In this document: piece by piece, positions 51,512 to 61,169 of the stretch
Position numbering within the stretch: the stretch's first letter is position 1
How the letters are laid out: every line of letters begins with the position of its first letter
NCBI GenBank assembly: GCA_963709485.1
Contig: CAVPWE010000001.1
Location: 434,001-498,000, forward strand
Reading direction: 5' to 3'
Origin: JAXDBM01 sp963709485
GTDB taxonomy: Bacteria; Desulfobacterota; Syntrophia; Syntrophales; Fen-1087
DNA length: 64,000 bases
Made by a program: the position numbers and the translations under genes
The notes under the pieces: generated by a model
What the model was told of the DNA's origin: nothing
The model's input: the letters and a program-made list of their open reading frames with translations, nothing else
The model's database searches: none

Positions 51512-52846
51512 ATGGCAAGGAATCTTTTGATTGTCGGCGGAGGGGCGGCGGGACCCTCCGTGGCGGCTGAGGCGAAAAGGGGCGACCCTTCCCTCAACAT
51601 CGTCATCATCGAGCAGGGTCAGCATGTCTCGTACGCCGCCTGACCGATGCCCTATTACATCGGGGATGTAATCAGGGACGACAAAAGGCTGATCGCGCGG
51701 ACGCCGGAGAAATTCCGGGAGACGGGCATTGAGGTTCGCCTGAACACGCGGGTGGACGAGGTCGACGCCGATGAGAAAGTGTTGCGCCTGTCCGACGGGA
51801 CCCTCCTCTCCTATGATGTGCTGGTGCTGGGCACGGGGACGACGCCTTTCGTGCCGCCGATTCCCGGCGTCGATCTCGAAGGCGTCTTCACGCTGAAGAA
51901 ATTGACGGATGCGCTCCGGATCAAATCCCACCTGAAGGACGGAAACTGCCGGAAGGCCCTCATCGTCGGCGCCGGCTTCATCGGCATGGAGATGGTGGAA
52001 GCGCTCCGACTGCTGGGGATCGAAACGCAGATCGTCCATCGCGGCACGACGCCCGTCAATCGCTGGGACCCGGAGCTGTCCGGACTGATCCTGGAGGCGC
52101 TGAAACGAAACGGGGTTCCCTTTCTGACGAAGACGGAGATCCACTCCATCGAACCGGGGAAGGACCATCTCCTGCGGCTCAACACGAACCGGGGCGAGTT
52201 GGAGGCCGACATGATCCTGCTGGCGCTGGGCGTTCGGCCGGATGTCCGTCTGGCCGGGGAACTGGGGCTGAAGATCGGCAGGACCGGGGCTGTTCAGGTC
52301 AATTTTTCCCAGCAGACCTCCCGGGACGGGATTTATGCCGTGGGGGACTGCTGCGAGGTCTTTCACCGGGTCAGCAAACGGTGGGTGCACATCCCGCTCG
52401 GGGACATTGCGAACAAGCAGGGGCGCGTGGCTGGCCGGAACATCGCCGGCAGGCCGCTTTCCTTCCCGGGCGTCGTGGGGGCGCAGTCCTTCGGCATTTT
52501 CGACCTGGAGCTGGCCGCGACCGGGATCAATGAAAAGGAAGCGCTGGAAAGCGGCTATCACCCGGTCAGCAGCGTCACCTGGGGAAACGCCCTCGCCGGT
52601 CCCATGCCGGACCAGAAAAAGGTCGGCCTGAAGCTGATTGCCGACCGGTCCACCGGGCGCCTTTTGGGCGCGCAGGCGGTGGGCGAGAAAGGCGTCGTCA
52701 GCCGGATCAACGCCCTGTCCGTCGCCCTCTGGTCGGGGCTGGGGATCGATGAGATCGGCTATCTCGATCTTGCCTACGCGCCCCCCTTCGGCGGGTCCTG
52801 GGACGTGATTCACAATGCCGCCCAGTCGCTCGCGAGGAAGCTGTAG
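51512..52846 (+). CDS. NADH oxidase/CoA-disulfide-reductase-like flavoprotein, probable selenoprotein (Sec at TGA 51641)
   Basis: Read through one TGA, the frame gives 444 aa, the family's normal size. AGGAGG precedes ATG 51512. FAD motif LLIVGGGAAGPSVAAEAKRG (about 5-24); then VSYAA-U-PMPYYIG, where the TGA (codon 44) takes the place of the redox Cys in the family motif SFANCGLPYYIG. Later motifs: LVLGTGTTPFVPPIPGVDLE, IVGAGFIGMEMVEALRLLG (NAD), YAVGDCCEV, and a dimerisation domain with GAQSFGIFDLELAATGINEK. A SECIS-like hairpin follows the TGA and selC is in the window. Likely reduces a disulfide, polysulfide or peroxide with NAD(P)H. A plain nonsense mutation is the alternative. Confidence 0.85.
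51650..51677 (+). promoter_or_regulatory. bacterial SECIS-like hairpin
   Basis: CCCTATTACATC pairs with GATGTAATCAGGG, a 12-bp stem with one bulged C, closing a GGG loop at 51662-51664. The loop begins 18 bases after the TGA and opens with G. These values fit the known bacterial rule: apical loop 16-37 bases after UGA with a G in its first two positions. SelB would bind it. Confidence 0.7.
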
Positions 52847-52896
52847 CGGAGAATCCCGGCGGACGGGATCTTCTGTGGACACAACGTGACGAGCGG

Positions 52897-52931
52897 AAGG
52901 CCCCTCGGACCATGAACGTCTGAGGGGCCTT
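52897..52931 (+). terminator. probable terminator after the flavoprotein gene
   Basis: AAGGCCCCTC pairs with GAGGGGCCTT (loop about 14 bases), followed by only T. A good stem with a short T tract. Confidence 0.5.
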
Positions 52932-52975
52932 TGCCAATGAGAATCGATCATGCCGGAAGCGGGTGGCGGGAAGTC

Positions 52976-53752
52976 ATGAGATTTCTGAAACCGACGCATG
53001 CCCAGTTGAAAAAGTGGGCGGGCCTGGAACTGGCGAAGAACCGGAAAGAAGAAAATCTCTTTCTGGCGGAGGGCGCCAAGATCGTCAAGGATGTTTTGCG
53101 GAGCGCCTGGGTGACAAGAGCCCTGCTGATTCGGGAGGACAGGAGGGAACATTTTCAGGAATGGGGGGCCGCCTTTCCGGGGAAGATCGATGCATACGTT
53201 CTGACGGAAAGGGAATGGCGCCGGCTCAGCCAGGACAGGAGCTCCGAAGGCATCATCGCCGTCGCATCAGTCCCGCCCATGCCCGCCGTTCGTGATCTGG
53301 CATCCCAGGGAGATGAGCGTCTGCTCCTGCTTCATGAGATCAACAACCCCAGTAACCTGGGCGCGCTGCTCCGGGCCGCGGACTGGTTCGGCTTCGGAAC
53401 GGTGCTCCTCAGCCGGGGCTCCGTCGATTTCACCCATCCCAAGGCGGTCCGGACGGCGATGGGAAGCCTCTTTCGCATGAAGGCGATCGCCCATCTCGAT
53501 TTTGTGGAGATCCTGTCCGTGCTCCGTTCATCCCATCGCCTGATCGGCAGCGATGTGCGCACGGGTCTGGCTCCCCACACCTGTAAGGGGCCGGTGGCCC
53601 TGATGCTGGGAAGCGAGAGCCACGGCCTGCCGGAGAAGCTGTCCGGCATGGCCGATGAAGTCTGGCGGATACCCGGGTCGGGCCGGGCGGAATCCCTCAG
53701 CCTGCCGCAGGCCGCCGCCATCCTGATGTATGCCTGCACGACGACATCCTGA
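52976..53752 (+). CDS. TrmH/SpoU-family RNA 2'-O-methyltransferase
   Basis: 258 aa. A small substrate-binding domain (NRKEENLFLAEGAKIVKDVL, about 20-39) precedes the SPOUT knot: LLLLHEINNPSNLGALLRAA (motif 1, about 121-140), ALMLGSESHGLPEKL (motif 2) and IPGSGRAESLSLPQAAAILM (motif 3). The family methylates a ribose in rRNA or tRNA using SAM. ATG at 52976 fits family N-termini; ATG at 52937 and a TTG at 52931 are alternatives overlapping the terminator. Confidence 0.85.
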   Translation: MRFLKPTHAQLKKWAGLELAKNRKEENLFLAEGAKIVKDVLRSAWVTRALLIREDRREHFQEWGAAFPGKIDAYVLTEREWRRLSQDRSSEGIIAVASVPPMPAVRDLASQGDERLLLLHEINNPSNLGALLRAADWFGFGTVLLSRGSVDFTHPKAVRTAMGSLFRMKAIAHLDFVEILSVLRSSHRLIGSDVRTGLAPHTCKGPVALMLGSESHGLPEKLSGMADEVWRIPGSGRAESLSLPQAAAILMYACTTTS

Positions 53753-53921
53753 AACTCTCCATATTGCTGTCTGTTTCATATTGACGGGTAGCCGGTCTTG
53801 TCTTATATAAAGCAAGCTTTGCCGTAACCGGTGAAAAAGGCTTGAATGCGGCGAACCGGTGAGGTCTTTTTTCCCCAAAGTCTGTGGATGTTCAGAATAT
53901 GTTTGCATGGGAGGTCTTGCG

Positions 53922-54311
53922 ATGGATGTCAATTCCGGAAAGAAAACGGGCTCGGGGGCCGGCTTATGGATCGGAGGGCTCCTGCTGGTGGGGATTGTCG
54001 GCCTGGCACTCTATGTCTGGGCGGCGCTGAGCTGGAGTTTTTCCGAGGGCGAGCGGACCGGATATATCCAGAAGCTGTCCAAAAGCGGCTGGGTCTGCAA
54101 AACCTGGGAGGGTGAGTTGGCGATGGTGACCATGCCCGGGGCCATTCCGGAGAAGTTTCTGTTCAGCGTCCGGGATGACAAGGTCGCGGAGCGCATCAAT
54201 AAATATGCCGGCAAGCGGGTTTCCCTCCTTTACGAGCAGCACAAGGGTGTGCCGACGAACTGTTTTGGAGAGACGGAATATTTCGTCGTCGATGTGAAGC
54301 CGATCGAATAG
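53922..54311 (+). CDS. membrane-anchored hypothetical protein
   Basis: 129 aa. ATG at 53922 follows GGGAGG. One N-terminal membrane helix (LWIGGLLLVGIVGLALYVWA, about 15-34) is followed by a small soluble domain: GYIQKLSKSGWVCKTWEGEL, FLFSVRDDKVAERINKYAG, RVSLLYEQHKGVPTNCFGET. The soluble part resembles a family sometimes mislabelled as 6-phosphogluconate dehydrogenase; it has no such motif. Two Cys may pair. Probably faces the periplasm. Confidence 0.7.
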   Translation: MDVNSGKKTGSGAGLWIGGLLLVGIVGLALYVWAALSWSFSEGERTGYIQKLSKSGWVCKTWEGELAMVTMPGAIPEKFLFSVRDDKVAERINKYAGKRVSLLYEQHKGVPTNCFGETEYFVVDVKPIE

Positions 54312-54342
54312 GAGAGCGGGGCCACAGGCGGAGAGACCATTC

Positions 54343-54663
54343 ATGCATTCGTTCATACAGGTCGTCACGACGACGGACAGGAAAGAGGATGCGGAAAGAA
54401 TCGCCCGGGCGCTGGTTGAGGACAGGCTTGCGGCCTGCGTGCAGTTGATCGGGCCCGTCCGCAGCACCTACTGGTGGAAGGGCCGGGTTGAGACGGCCGA
54501 GGAGTGGCAGTGCTGGGCAAAGACCGAAGCGGGCTTTTATGAAGAAGTCGAAAAGTCCATTCGGGCGATCCATCCCTATGAGCTGCCGGAAATCGTCGCG
54601 ATGCCCATCCTGCGGGGAAGCCCCGAATACCTGGAGTGGCTCCGCGGGGAGCTGCGGGGCTGA
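54343..54663 (+). CDS. cutA: divalent-cation tolerance protein CutA
   Basis: 106 aa, trimeric PII-like fold. Signatures: FIQVVTTTDRKEDAERIARA, DRLAACVQLIGPVRSTYWWK (about 27-46), EWQCWAKT and HPYELPEIVAMPILRGSPEY. Linked to copper tolerance in E. coli, exact role unsettled. Two bases separate it from glk. Confidence 0.93.
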   Translation: MHSFIQVVTTTDRKEDAERIARALVEDRLAACVQLIGPVRSTYWWKGRVETAEEWQCWAKTEAGFYEEVEKSIRAIHPYELPEIVAMPILRGSPEYLEWLRGELRG

Positions 54664-54665
54664 CG

Positions 54666-55658
54666 ATGCTTCTGGCCGGGGATGTGGGCGGCACGAAAAC
54701 GCGGCTGGGCCTCTTTTCCGGGGAACGGAGACCCGGCCGAGCTGTCGCTGAAGCCGCCTGGCGGAATTCCGAATATCCGGATTTTGAAGCCATCCTCGGA
54801 GAATTCCTCGCCCGCACCGGCCGGCCTGTCCGCGGCGCCTGCCTCGGCGTTGCCGGGCCGGTCGTGGACGGACAATGCCGGCTCACCAACCTGCCCTGGG
54901 TCATCACGGAAAAAAGGATTGCCGAGCGCTTTCGAATCGCTTCCGTGCGGCTGATCAACGATCTCGAGGCGACCGCCCGCGCCATTCCATTTCTTGCACC
55001 CACCGGTCTGAAAACCCTGAATGCCGGCCGCACCGTTTCCGAAGGCAATATGGCCGTCCTCGCGCCGGGCACCGGCCTGGGGGAGGCCTTCCTGACCTGG
55101 GAAGGCGGGCGCTTCCGGGCTCACGCCGCGGAGGGCGGGCATGCGGACTTCGCGCCGGGCAGCGCCCTGGAAGTCGATCTGCTTGCCGATCTTCGGGAGA
55201 AATACGGTCACGTAAGCCAGGAAAGCGTCTGCTCCGGAAAAGGCATTGCAAGGATTTACCGCTTTCTCAGGTCAAGAGTACAGGGGGAAGAGCCGCCCGG
55301 ACTGTCGGAAGAGCTGGATCGGGCAAGCGATCCGGCCTCCGTCATTGTCGAGGCGGCCATGGGTGACCCGCCCGCCTCGAATCTCTGCAGAAAAACGGTG
55401 GTGCTTTTCGTGTCTCTGCTGGGCGCGGAAGCCGGGAATCTGGCCTTGAAGGTGTCCGCGGTGGGCGGCGTCTATCTGGCGGGGGGGATCTCTCTCGCCG
55501 TCCTTCCCTTCCTTGAGCAGGGCGGGTTTATGGAGGCGTTCCGGCGCAAGGGGCGCCTCTCGGAGTTCATGGCCCGCATTCCCGTTACCGTAATCCTTGA
55601 CCCGGACGCTGCCCTGATCGGGGCGGCGGCTTGCGGTTTCGAGTCATTCGGAGAATGA
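54666..55658 (+). CDS. glk: glucokinase (ROK-unrelated Glk family)
   Basis: 330 aa. Phosphate-1 motif LLAGDVGGTKTRLGLFSGE (about 2-20), GACLGVAGPVVDGQCRLTNL (about 59-78), catalytic Asp in VRLINDLEATARAI, VLAPGTGLGEAFLTWEGG, AAEGGHADFAPGS and GGVYLAGGI. This is the bacterial Glk family of glucose-6-phosphate-forming kinases. ATG at 54666 fits the conserved N-terminus. Confidence 0.92.
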   Translation: MLLAGDVGGTKTRLGLFSGERRPGRAVAEAAWRNSEYPDFEAILGEFLARTGRPVRGACLGVAGPVVDGQCRLTNLPWVITEKRIAERFRIASVRLINDLEATARAIPFLAPTGLKTLNAGRTVSEGNMAVLAPGTGLGEAFLTWEGGRFRAHAAEGGHADFAPGSALEVDLLADLREKYGHVSQESVCSGKGIARIYRFLRSRVQGEEPPGLSEELDRASDPASVIVEAAMGDPPASNLCRKTVVLFVSLLGAEAGNLALKVSAVGGVYLAGGISLAVLPFLEQGGFMEAFRRKGRLSEFMARIPVTVILDPDAALIGAAACGFESFGE

Positions 55659-55833
55659 CCGTGAATGTTCACGACGGAAACGGGCAAAACCAGTCTTGTC
55701 CCCAAGAGCGACTTTGCCTGCAAGCCCTTGCTCTGCGATGGCCGAGAGAATCATTGATTGCGCGGAGAAACTGACTGCGGCCAATCAGTATTATTCCGGA
55801 TTGTTCCGGTGATTGAATAGATTGTTTTCGCGG

Positions 55834-56277
55834 CTACTGCGTGAATCCTTTTTCTTTCATGATTTCAGGACGCAGAAACTTCGCCATCGCCGTATTCATC
55901 AAGCGAAAACCAAATTTTTTATAAAACTCCTCCCGGCCGGTGTTGGCATAAAGGATAATGTTGCAATTTGAAATTCCCTCAAGGATTCTCTCCATAATCA
56001 ACCTGCCGATTCCCTGTTTTTGATATTCAGGAATGACAACAACATCATAGATGGCGGCCTGATAGGCGCCATCCGAAACAGCCCTCCCAAAGCCAACAAG
56101 TCTTTCATGATCAAAGATAAACACAACGCAGCAACTATTCAAAAAAGCCTTTTGGTGCAGTTCCGGCTTGTGATATCCCATGCCGGCCAATTTCAGACAA
56201 TCCCTGATTTGATGCCAGTCGATGTTTTCGCAGTTTTCCTGTATTTTCAAATCCATTGTAGGATTCCTTTGCCACAT
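55834..56277 (-). CDS. GNAT-family N-acetyltransferase
   Basis: 147 aa. Acetyl-CoA-binding motif VVVIPEYQKQGIGRLIMERI (about 80-99) with QKQGIG, plus the closing strand IILYANTGREEFYKKFGFR. The substrate is unknown. GGAGGA eight bases before ATG 56277; ATG 56256 is also possible. Codon use is more AT-rich than in neighbours, a hint of acquisition. Confidence 0.85.
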   Translation of the reverse strand: MWQRNPTMDLKIQENCENIDWHQIRDCLKLAGMGYHKPELHQKAFLNSCCVVFIFDHERLVGFGRAVSDGAYQAAIYDVVVIPEYQKQGIGRLIMERILEGISNCNIILYANTGREEFYKKFGFRLMNTAMAKFLRPEIMKEKGFTQ

Positions 56278-56320
56278 GAAATTCTTCCTCCGGTCAGGCA
56301 ATATCGCGGTTCTTCGGTTG

Positions 56321-57817
56321 CTAATCTTTCACCAGGTTACAATCCTCGCCTTCGAACAGGCCTGTTTTTGCGGGAAATCTGCCCGGATCGAATTTGGTTG
56401 CACCGATGCTCGCGGCATATGTGTTGACCGCTTTCAGTATGGCGGAAAAGTCTTTCTGCGCATCGGTCTTCTGGTTCTGATTGTCAGGTCCTTCGAGCGA
56501 TGCCAGGTATTCATCTCTGGCTTCGAGCAGAACCTTTAATGCATCTTCCGGCCACCTGGCCATCGTGATTTGCGCACTGACAGGTTTGTCGGCGATCAAG
56601 CGCAGCGTGCCGTCCGTGTTTCGCTGATGGATGCCTTTATTGAAATCAAGCATGGCTTTCAACTTTCTGCACTGAACCGACTCGGTCGCCTTGTAGGACG
56701 CGATCACGGAGTCTTTGGCCGCTCTCAGCACAGCCGCTCTTTGCGCGCTGTTCAGTTTGTTCCAGATGGTCTTGTCGACATGCATCCAGGACAGCAGAAA
56801 GGGTTGATGCCAGGAGGGATGGTGGGCATATCGCGCGCCGGTCTGTCCGATGTTTTGCGAGCAGTTCTCTTTGGTGCCCGGCGGAATGGGGAAATCAAGT
56901 ACGGGGCCGCAATGCAGATCGCCCGCATCGGGGTTGCCGCCAGGATTGGCGGGAGTCACATCCTTGACCGGAAAGAAATCAACAAGGTCGTCAAAGGGTG
57001 TTACGTATTCGAAGCCCTGAATCGTTACCCGTTGCATGGGCAACAGGACGGACTGGCCTCCTACGGGCGGATAGAACTTGAGATTCCTGGAGGGGATGAC
57101 GCCTCTTTTCACCAGCAGGTCACAAGCGCGGCTCACGATATCCTGGGGCGGCGACAAATAGCGAATTCTCCAGCCCGACGTGCAAAGGCCGGCCAGTCCG
57201 ATCCCATTGCCCTGGCTTTGACAATCCGCGTCTCCGGCGTAGCAGTCCGGCTTGCCGATGGGTTTTGGAAAATAACCCGAGCCCTGCATGGTGCTTCCCA
57301 CAACGGGGAAGACGATTTGAGTTCCCCCTCTTTTATCCAGGGTCGCTTGCGCCAATTCGATGCCGTTTCCCCCGAGTCCATCCAGCTTCGCATCGTAGAG
57401 TAATCCAAGCGTCTGCCGGAAATTGATCCCGAAGGGCATCGAATTGTAAATAAAGCCCCAGCCGGGATCCGACGCGACGGGCTGCGGTTGGGCGTTTGCG
57501 TTTGCAAACTGAATTCCGGCCCTGAGGGCATTTACCGTGCGCTTGGTGCTCTGGTCTCGCTGGAAGATGACCTTCTGTCCGGCGGGCAATGCATCCGGTC
57601 CGTGCTCATCCGTGTAAGCGATCACCTTCTCTATGAATATCCGCATGGCACCGTAGCCCGGATTGTTTGGATCCGTCGAAGTCCCATTGCCGCGCCCGAT
57701 GGTTGGAGAGCCGCTGTAATCGTTGTATGGAATCGTTACATCTGCAACCGCAGACTGTCCAAACCACGCAAGGCAGATGACAACAGCCAACGCCGACATT
57801 GCTGTGCTTTTTCTCAT
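56321..57817 (-). CDS. secreted protein with DctP-like (TRAP solute-binding) features
   Basis: 498 aa. Signal peptide (cleavage after SAVA, about residue 25). Distinct traits: YNDYSGSPTIGRGNGTSTD, a Cys pair in CYAGDADCQSQGNGIGLAGLC, and a C-terminal half, WMHVDKTIWNKLNSAQRAAV then LRAAKDSVIASYKATESVQC, that looks like the helical end of TRAP periplasmic proteins. It is longer than usual DctP and has no permease neighbours, so a transport role is uncertain. No frameshift. Confidence 0.6.
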   Translation of the reverse strand: MRKSTAMSALAVVICLAWFGQSAVADVTIPYNDYSGSPTIGRGNGTSTDPNNPGYGAMRIFIEKVIAYTDEHGPDALPAGQKVIFQRDQSTKRTVNALRAGIQFANANAQPQPVASDPGWGFIYNSMPFGINFRQTLGLLYDAKLDGLGGNGIELAQATLDKRGGTQIVFPVVGSTMQGSGYFPKPIGKPDCYAGDADCQSQGNGIGLAGLCTSGWRIRYLSPPQDIVSRACDLLVKRGVIPSRNLKFYPPVGGQSVLLPMQRVTIQGFEYVTPFDDLVDFFPVKDVTPANPGGNPDAGDLHCGPVLDFPIPPGTKENCSQNIGQTGARYAHHPSWHQPFLLSWMHVDKTIWNKLNSAQRAAVLRAAKDSVIASYKATESVQCRKLKAMLDFNKGIHQRNTDGTLRLIADKPVSAQITMARWPEDALKVLLEARDEYLASLEGPDNQNQKTDAQKDFSAILKAVNTYAASIGATKFDPGRFPAKTGLFEGEDCNLVKD

Positions 57818-58041
57818 TTTGACCCCCTTTCGCTAAGAAGACTACGATTCCTGCCTTCCTGTTTGAATAGACTTCCCGGTCCGTTATCTTATCTGAACGG
57901 CCGGCATGGATACGGAGCCGCCCTCGACACATTGCACCGGGAAGCGCAACCTTTCGTTTCGTCTGCGAAGACCAGGCGCGTAAAGCAACTGCAGGTCGTG
58001 CTCCGGTTTCAGTGCAGAGAGCAGATGGTCACGCCCCGATC

Positions 58042-58851
58042 CTACCACAAAAACGCAATCGAACGCTTGCCCAGAATGTCGTCGTCAAAGATGGTCGTAG
58101 CCGCCTTGTCTGCCATGCCGGCACAGACATGGAGTGGCAGCAAGTGCTCTTCTCGCGGGTGGCAGTAGCGTGCGGAAGGGGCCTTATGCTAATCGATCAG
58201 GCGTTGTTGCCGCTCGGACGGGGATAACGGGCCGGTGCATGTCTCGATGAGCCAATCCTGAAATCCTCCGTTCGCCGCATCGGGTCTGCGGCCTCCTTCC
58301 CAAACAAAAGCCCCCATGTTGTGAAACGAAAAACCGGACCCGACGACGAGAATATTCTCGTCAAGCAAGGAGCGCAACGCCTTGCCGAGCGTAAGATGGG
58401 CCGTCGGGTCGAGACCGCGCAGCAGGGAAAGCTGCAAAGTTGGAATGTCGGCTTGTGGGTACATCATCTTCAGCGGGACGAACATCCCGTGATCGAATCC
58501 CCGCTGAGGATCCATGCGCGCCGGGATTTGATTGCGGTTCAGCAAACCGCCGATCCGTTCCGCCAGACCGGGATTTCCGGGTGCCGGATAGGTGATCGCG
58601 TAAGCCTCATCGGGGAAACCGTAATAGTCATAGAACAGGGAAGGCGATGCTGCACTCAGCAGCGTCGCAACGTGCTCCTCCCAATGGGCGCTGATGACCA
58701 GGATGGCATCCGGCTTTCTGAGTTGAGATGGAAGCTTTCGCATGAAATCCACCATCGCCTGATGGCTTGCGTCTGCGAGAAGGGGCAAAGGGCCTCCCCC
58801 GTGGGAGAAATAGACAATCTGTGCTTTCCCTTGGAGGTTGTTATGATTCAT
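58042..58851 (-). pseudogene. LigB/DODA-type extradiol dioxygenase, interrupted by in-frame TAG
   Basis: Family proteins run about 260-270 aa; here codon 221 (58189-58191) is TAG, in the place of a Trp: RLID-stop-HKAPSARYCHPREE, and the frame continues unbroken to a second stop at 58042 (269 codons). Metal and catalytic residues in the first part: YFSHGGGPLPL, VISAHWEEHVATLL, FDHGMFVPLKMMYP and GSGFSFHNMG. The lost C-terminus includes EEHLLPLHVCAG, which carries an active-site His in this family. A TGG to TAG change fits simple inactivation. The first 220 codons are preserved, so the change is recent. Confidence 0.75.
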
Positions 58852-58925
58852 ATGCCTTCATTGACCCCATTTTTTCCTATGGACCCGCCTCTTAGACGGA
58901 TCGAGAAATCGTGAAATGGCATCCC

Positions 58926-59789
58926 CTAAGACTTCTGATGCTTGATAAAGCTCCCGTTTCGGTACTCTTCAAAGGCAAGTTGCAGCTCCTCATCGGTATT
59001 CATCACAATCGGGCCGCCCCAGGCCACCGGCTCACCGAGGGGTTTGCCTGAAATGAGCAGGAACCTGACCGGCACTTCCGCAGTCCTCACCGCAACGTGA
59101 TCTCCGTCGGAATAAAGGGCGACCATGCCGTTTGCTATCGGGTTCATGTGCGTTTCATCAAAATAACCTTCCCCTTCAATGACATAGGAAAATACGGTAT
59201 GCCCCTGCTTGGTCGGGTGCTTCAACGCTGACTTTGCAGGCACCGTGATATCGAGGTACTCAGGATCGATGACGATCCCCCTGACAGGCCCTTCGTATTC
59301 TCCGACCTTGCCGCAAATGACACTGATCTTGACGCCATTGTCCAGAGAGACGACCGGCACTTCGGCGCTCTTGATGTCGCGATAGCGGGGTTCCATCATT
59401 TTATGGGACTTCGGCAGGTTGGCCCAGAGCTGGAATCCGCCCATCCGACCCTGACTGTCTCCCCGCGGCATTTCCTGGTGGATGATGCCGCTGCCCGCAG
59501 TCATCCACTGCGTATCACCTGCGGAGATGACGCCCTTATTCCCCATGCTGTCGCCATGTTCCACCTCCCCGTTGAGCACATAGGTAATCGTCTCTATCCC
59601 CCGATGCGGGTGCCAGGGGAATCCCTTGATATAATCCTGCGGTCTGTCGGATCGAAAATCGTCGAACATGAGGAAAGGATCGAACAGCGGAACATGGTTA
59701 TTGCCAAAGGCGCGTCTTAAATGGACGCCCGCCCCTTCAAGGGTGGGCCTGCTCTGGATTATTTTATTAATTTTTCGCGTGTATTTCAT
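58926..59789 (-). CDS. pirin-family bicupin
   Basis: 287 aa. The N-terminal cupin has LFDPFLMFDDFRSD, WHPHRGIETITYVLNGEVEH (about 60-79), and GDTQWMTAGSGIIHQEMPRG with the His and Glu metal ligands. A second cupin follows (KQGHTVFSYVIEGEGYFDET). Pirins act as quercetinase-like dioxygenases or redox-sensitive regulators; which applies here is open. ATG at 59789 has GGAGG ten bases upstream. Confidence 0.9.
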   Translation of the reverse strand: MKYTRKINKIIQSRPTLEGAGVHLRRAFGNNHVPLFDPFLMFDDFRSDRPQDYIKGFPWHPHRGIETITYVLNGEVEHGDSMGNKGVISAGDTQWMTAGSGIIHQEMPRGDSQGRMGGFQLWANLPKSHKMMEPRYRDIKSAEVPVVSLDNGVKISVICGKVGEYEGPVRGIVIDPEYLDITVPAKSALKHPTKQGHTVFSYVIEGEGYFDETHMNPIANGMVALYSDGDHVAVRTAEVPVRFLLISGKPLGEPVAWGGPIVMNTDEELQLAFEEYRNGSFIKHQKS

Positions 59790-59907
59790 GCGGCACATCC
59801 TCCTCGGACCATTTTATCTGATCGTCATCAAGGACTCATCTTTATGGCTCTTCTGACTTTTTGTACGGTAAAGCAGTTATAAGCAGCTGTTATGATATCA
59901 CAAATGA

Positions 59908-61169
59908 TCTTTGAAAATTGACACGTTTTCTGATCTCGGATAGAGGGGTCGAATGAAAACAAACCCTACGTTCCGAGACTTGTATCGCTTTCCGGGATTT
60001 CGCGCCCGTGCCACGCTGAAACCCCACCCGGAAGATCCGGAAGGATACATTGTCACCCTTGAGCGGCGTCAAAAAAAACGGTCTGTTCCGGTTGCGGGAC
60101 AACGGCATGCGGTTATCGGGATCGCCGCACGCATCGGGTGCGGGATCTGGATGCCGGAGCCAGTCGCATCTATCTTGCGTTCGAGTATCGCCGGGTGGCC
60201 TGCCCGCGATGTAATGCCGTGAAGCGCGAGACCCTCTCCATGCTGGCCCGGTCGGCCCGGTTCACACAGCGGTTCGAGGACCGCATTGGGCAGCTCTGCC
60301 GCGAGATGACGATCAAGCGGGTTGCGGAGCTGAATCACCTGAGCTGGGACCAGGTATGGCGCATGGAGAAAGGCTACATGCGCAGACTGCTGGAACAGCA
60401 TCCTCCTTCCGAACAGCTTCGGGCCATCGGCGTTGATGAGGTCTCCATTCGGAAGGGCCACACCTACGCCGTCGTGGTTGCCGACCTGGATCAGCGAAGG
60501 CCCATCTGGCTGGACGGACAGGGACGCACGGAACAGGATCTGAAACGGTTCTTCGACGCAATGGGGCCCGAGCGCTGCCGGACCATCGAGATAGCCGTCA
60601 TGGACATGTGGAAGCCCTTTGGCAAGGCAACGCGCACACAGGCTCCCAACGCCCGGATCGTCTATGACAAGTTCCACATCATGCGTCATCTGTCAGACGC
60701 CCTGGATCAGGTCCGGCGCAGCGAGTACAAGCGTGTCAATGAGAAAGAACGAAAATTTATCAAGGGGCAGCGCTATACGCTCTTGTCCCATAAAGCCAAT
60801 CTGGACACGGAGGGCCTACGAGGCCTGCGCATGCTGCTGAAAGCCAACAAACGGCTTCACAAAGCCTATCTGTTGAAAGAATCCTTCGGTCAGCTCTGGG
60901 ATTACAACCATCCCGCCTGGGCCCGAAAGTTCTTTGAGAACTGGAAAAGCCAGTTGCGCTGGCAGCGGCTCAAGCCCTTCGAGAAGTTCTCTGAAATGAT
61001 TGAGCGCCACTGGGACGGAATCGTCAGTTACTGCCATCCGGACCATAAGGTTTCCCTCGGGTTCATGGAGGGCTTGAACAATAAGATCCGCGTCATCCAG
61101 CGCAGGGCATACGGCATCAAGGATCAGGAGTACCTCATGCTCAAGGTCATCACCTCATTTATCAAAGAA
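59908..61169 (+). mobile_element. ISL3-type element, ends uncertain
   Basis: TCTTTGAAAATTGA at 59908-59921 and the complement of TCATTTATCAAAGA at 61156-61169 match at 12 of 14 positions and may be part of the inverted repeats, although the right copy lies inside the last codons of the transposase. No target duplication was recognised, so the borders are provisional. Confidence 0.35.
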
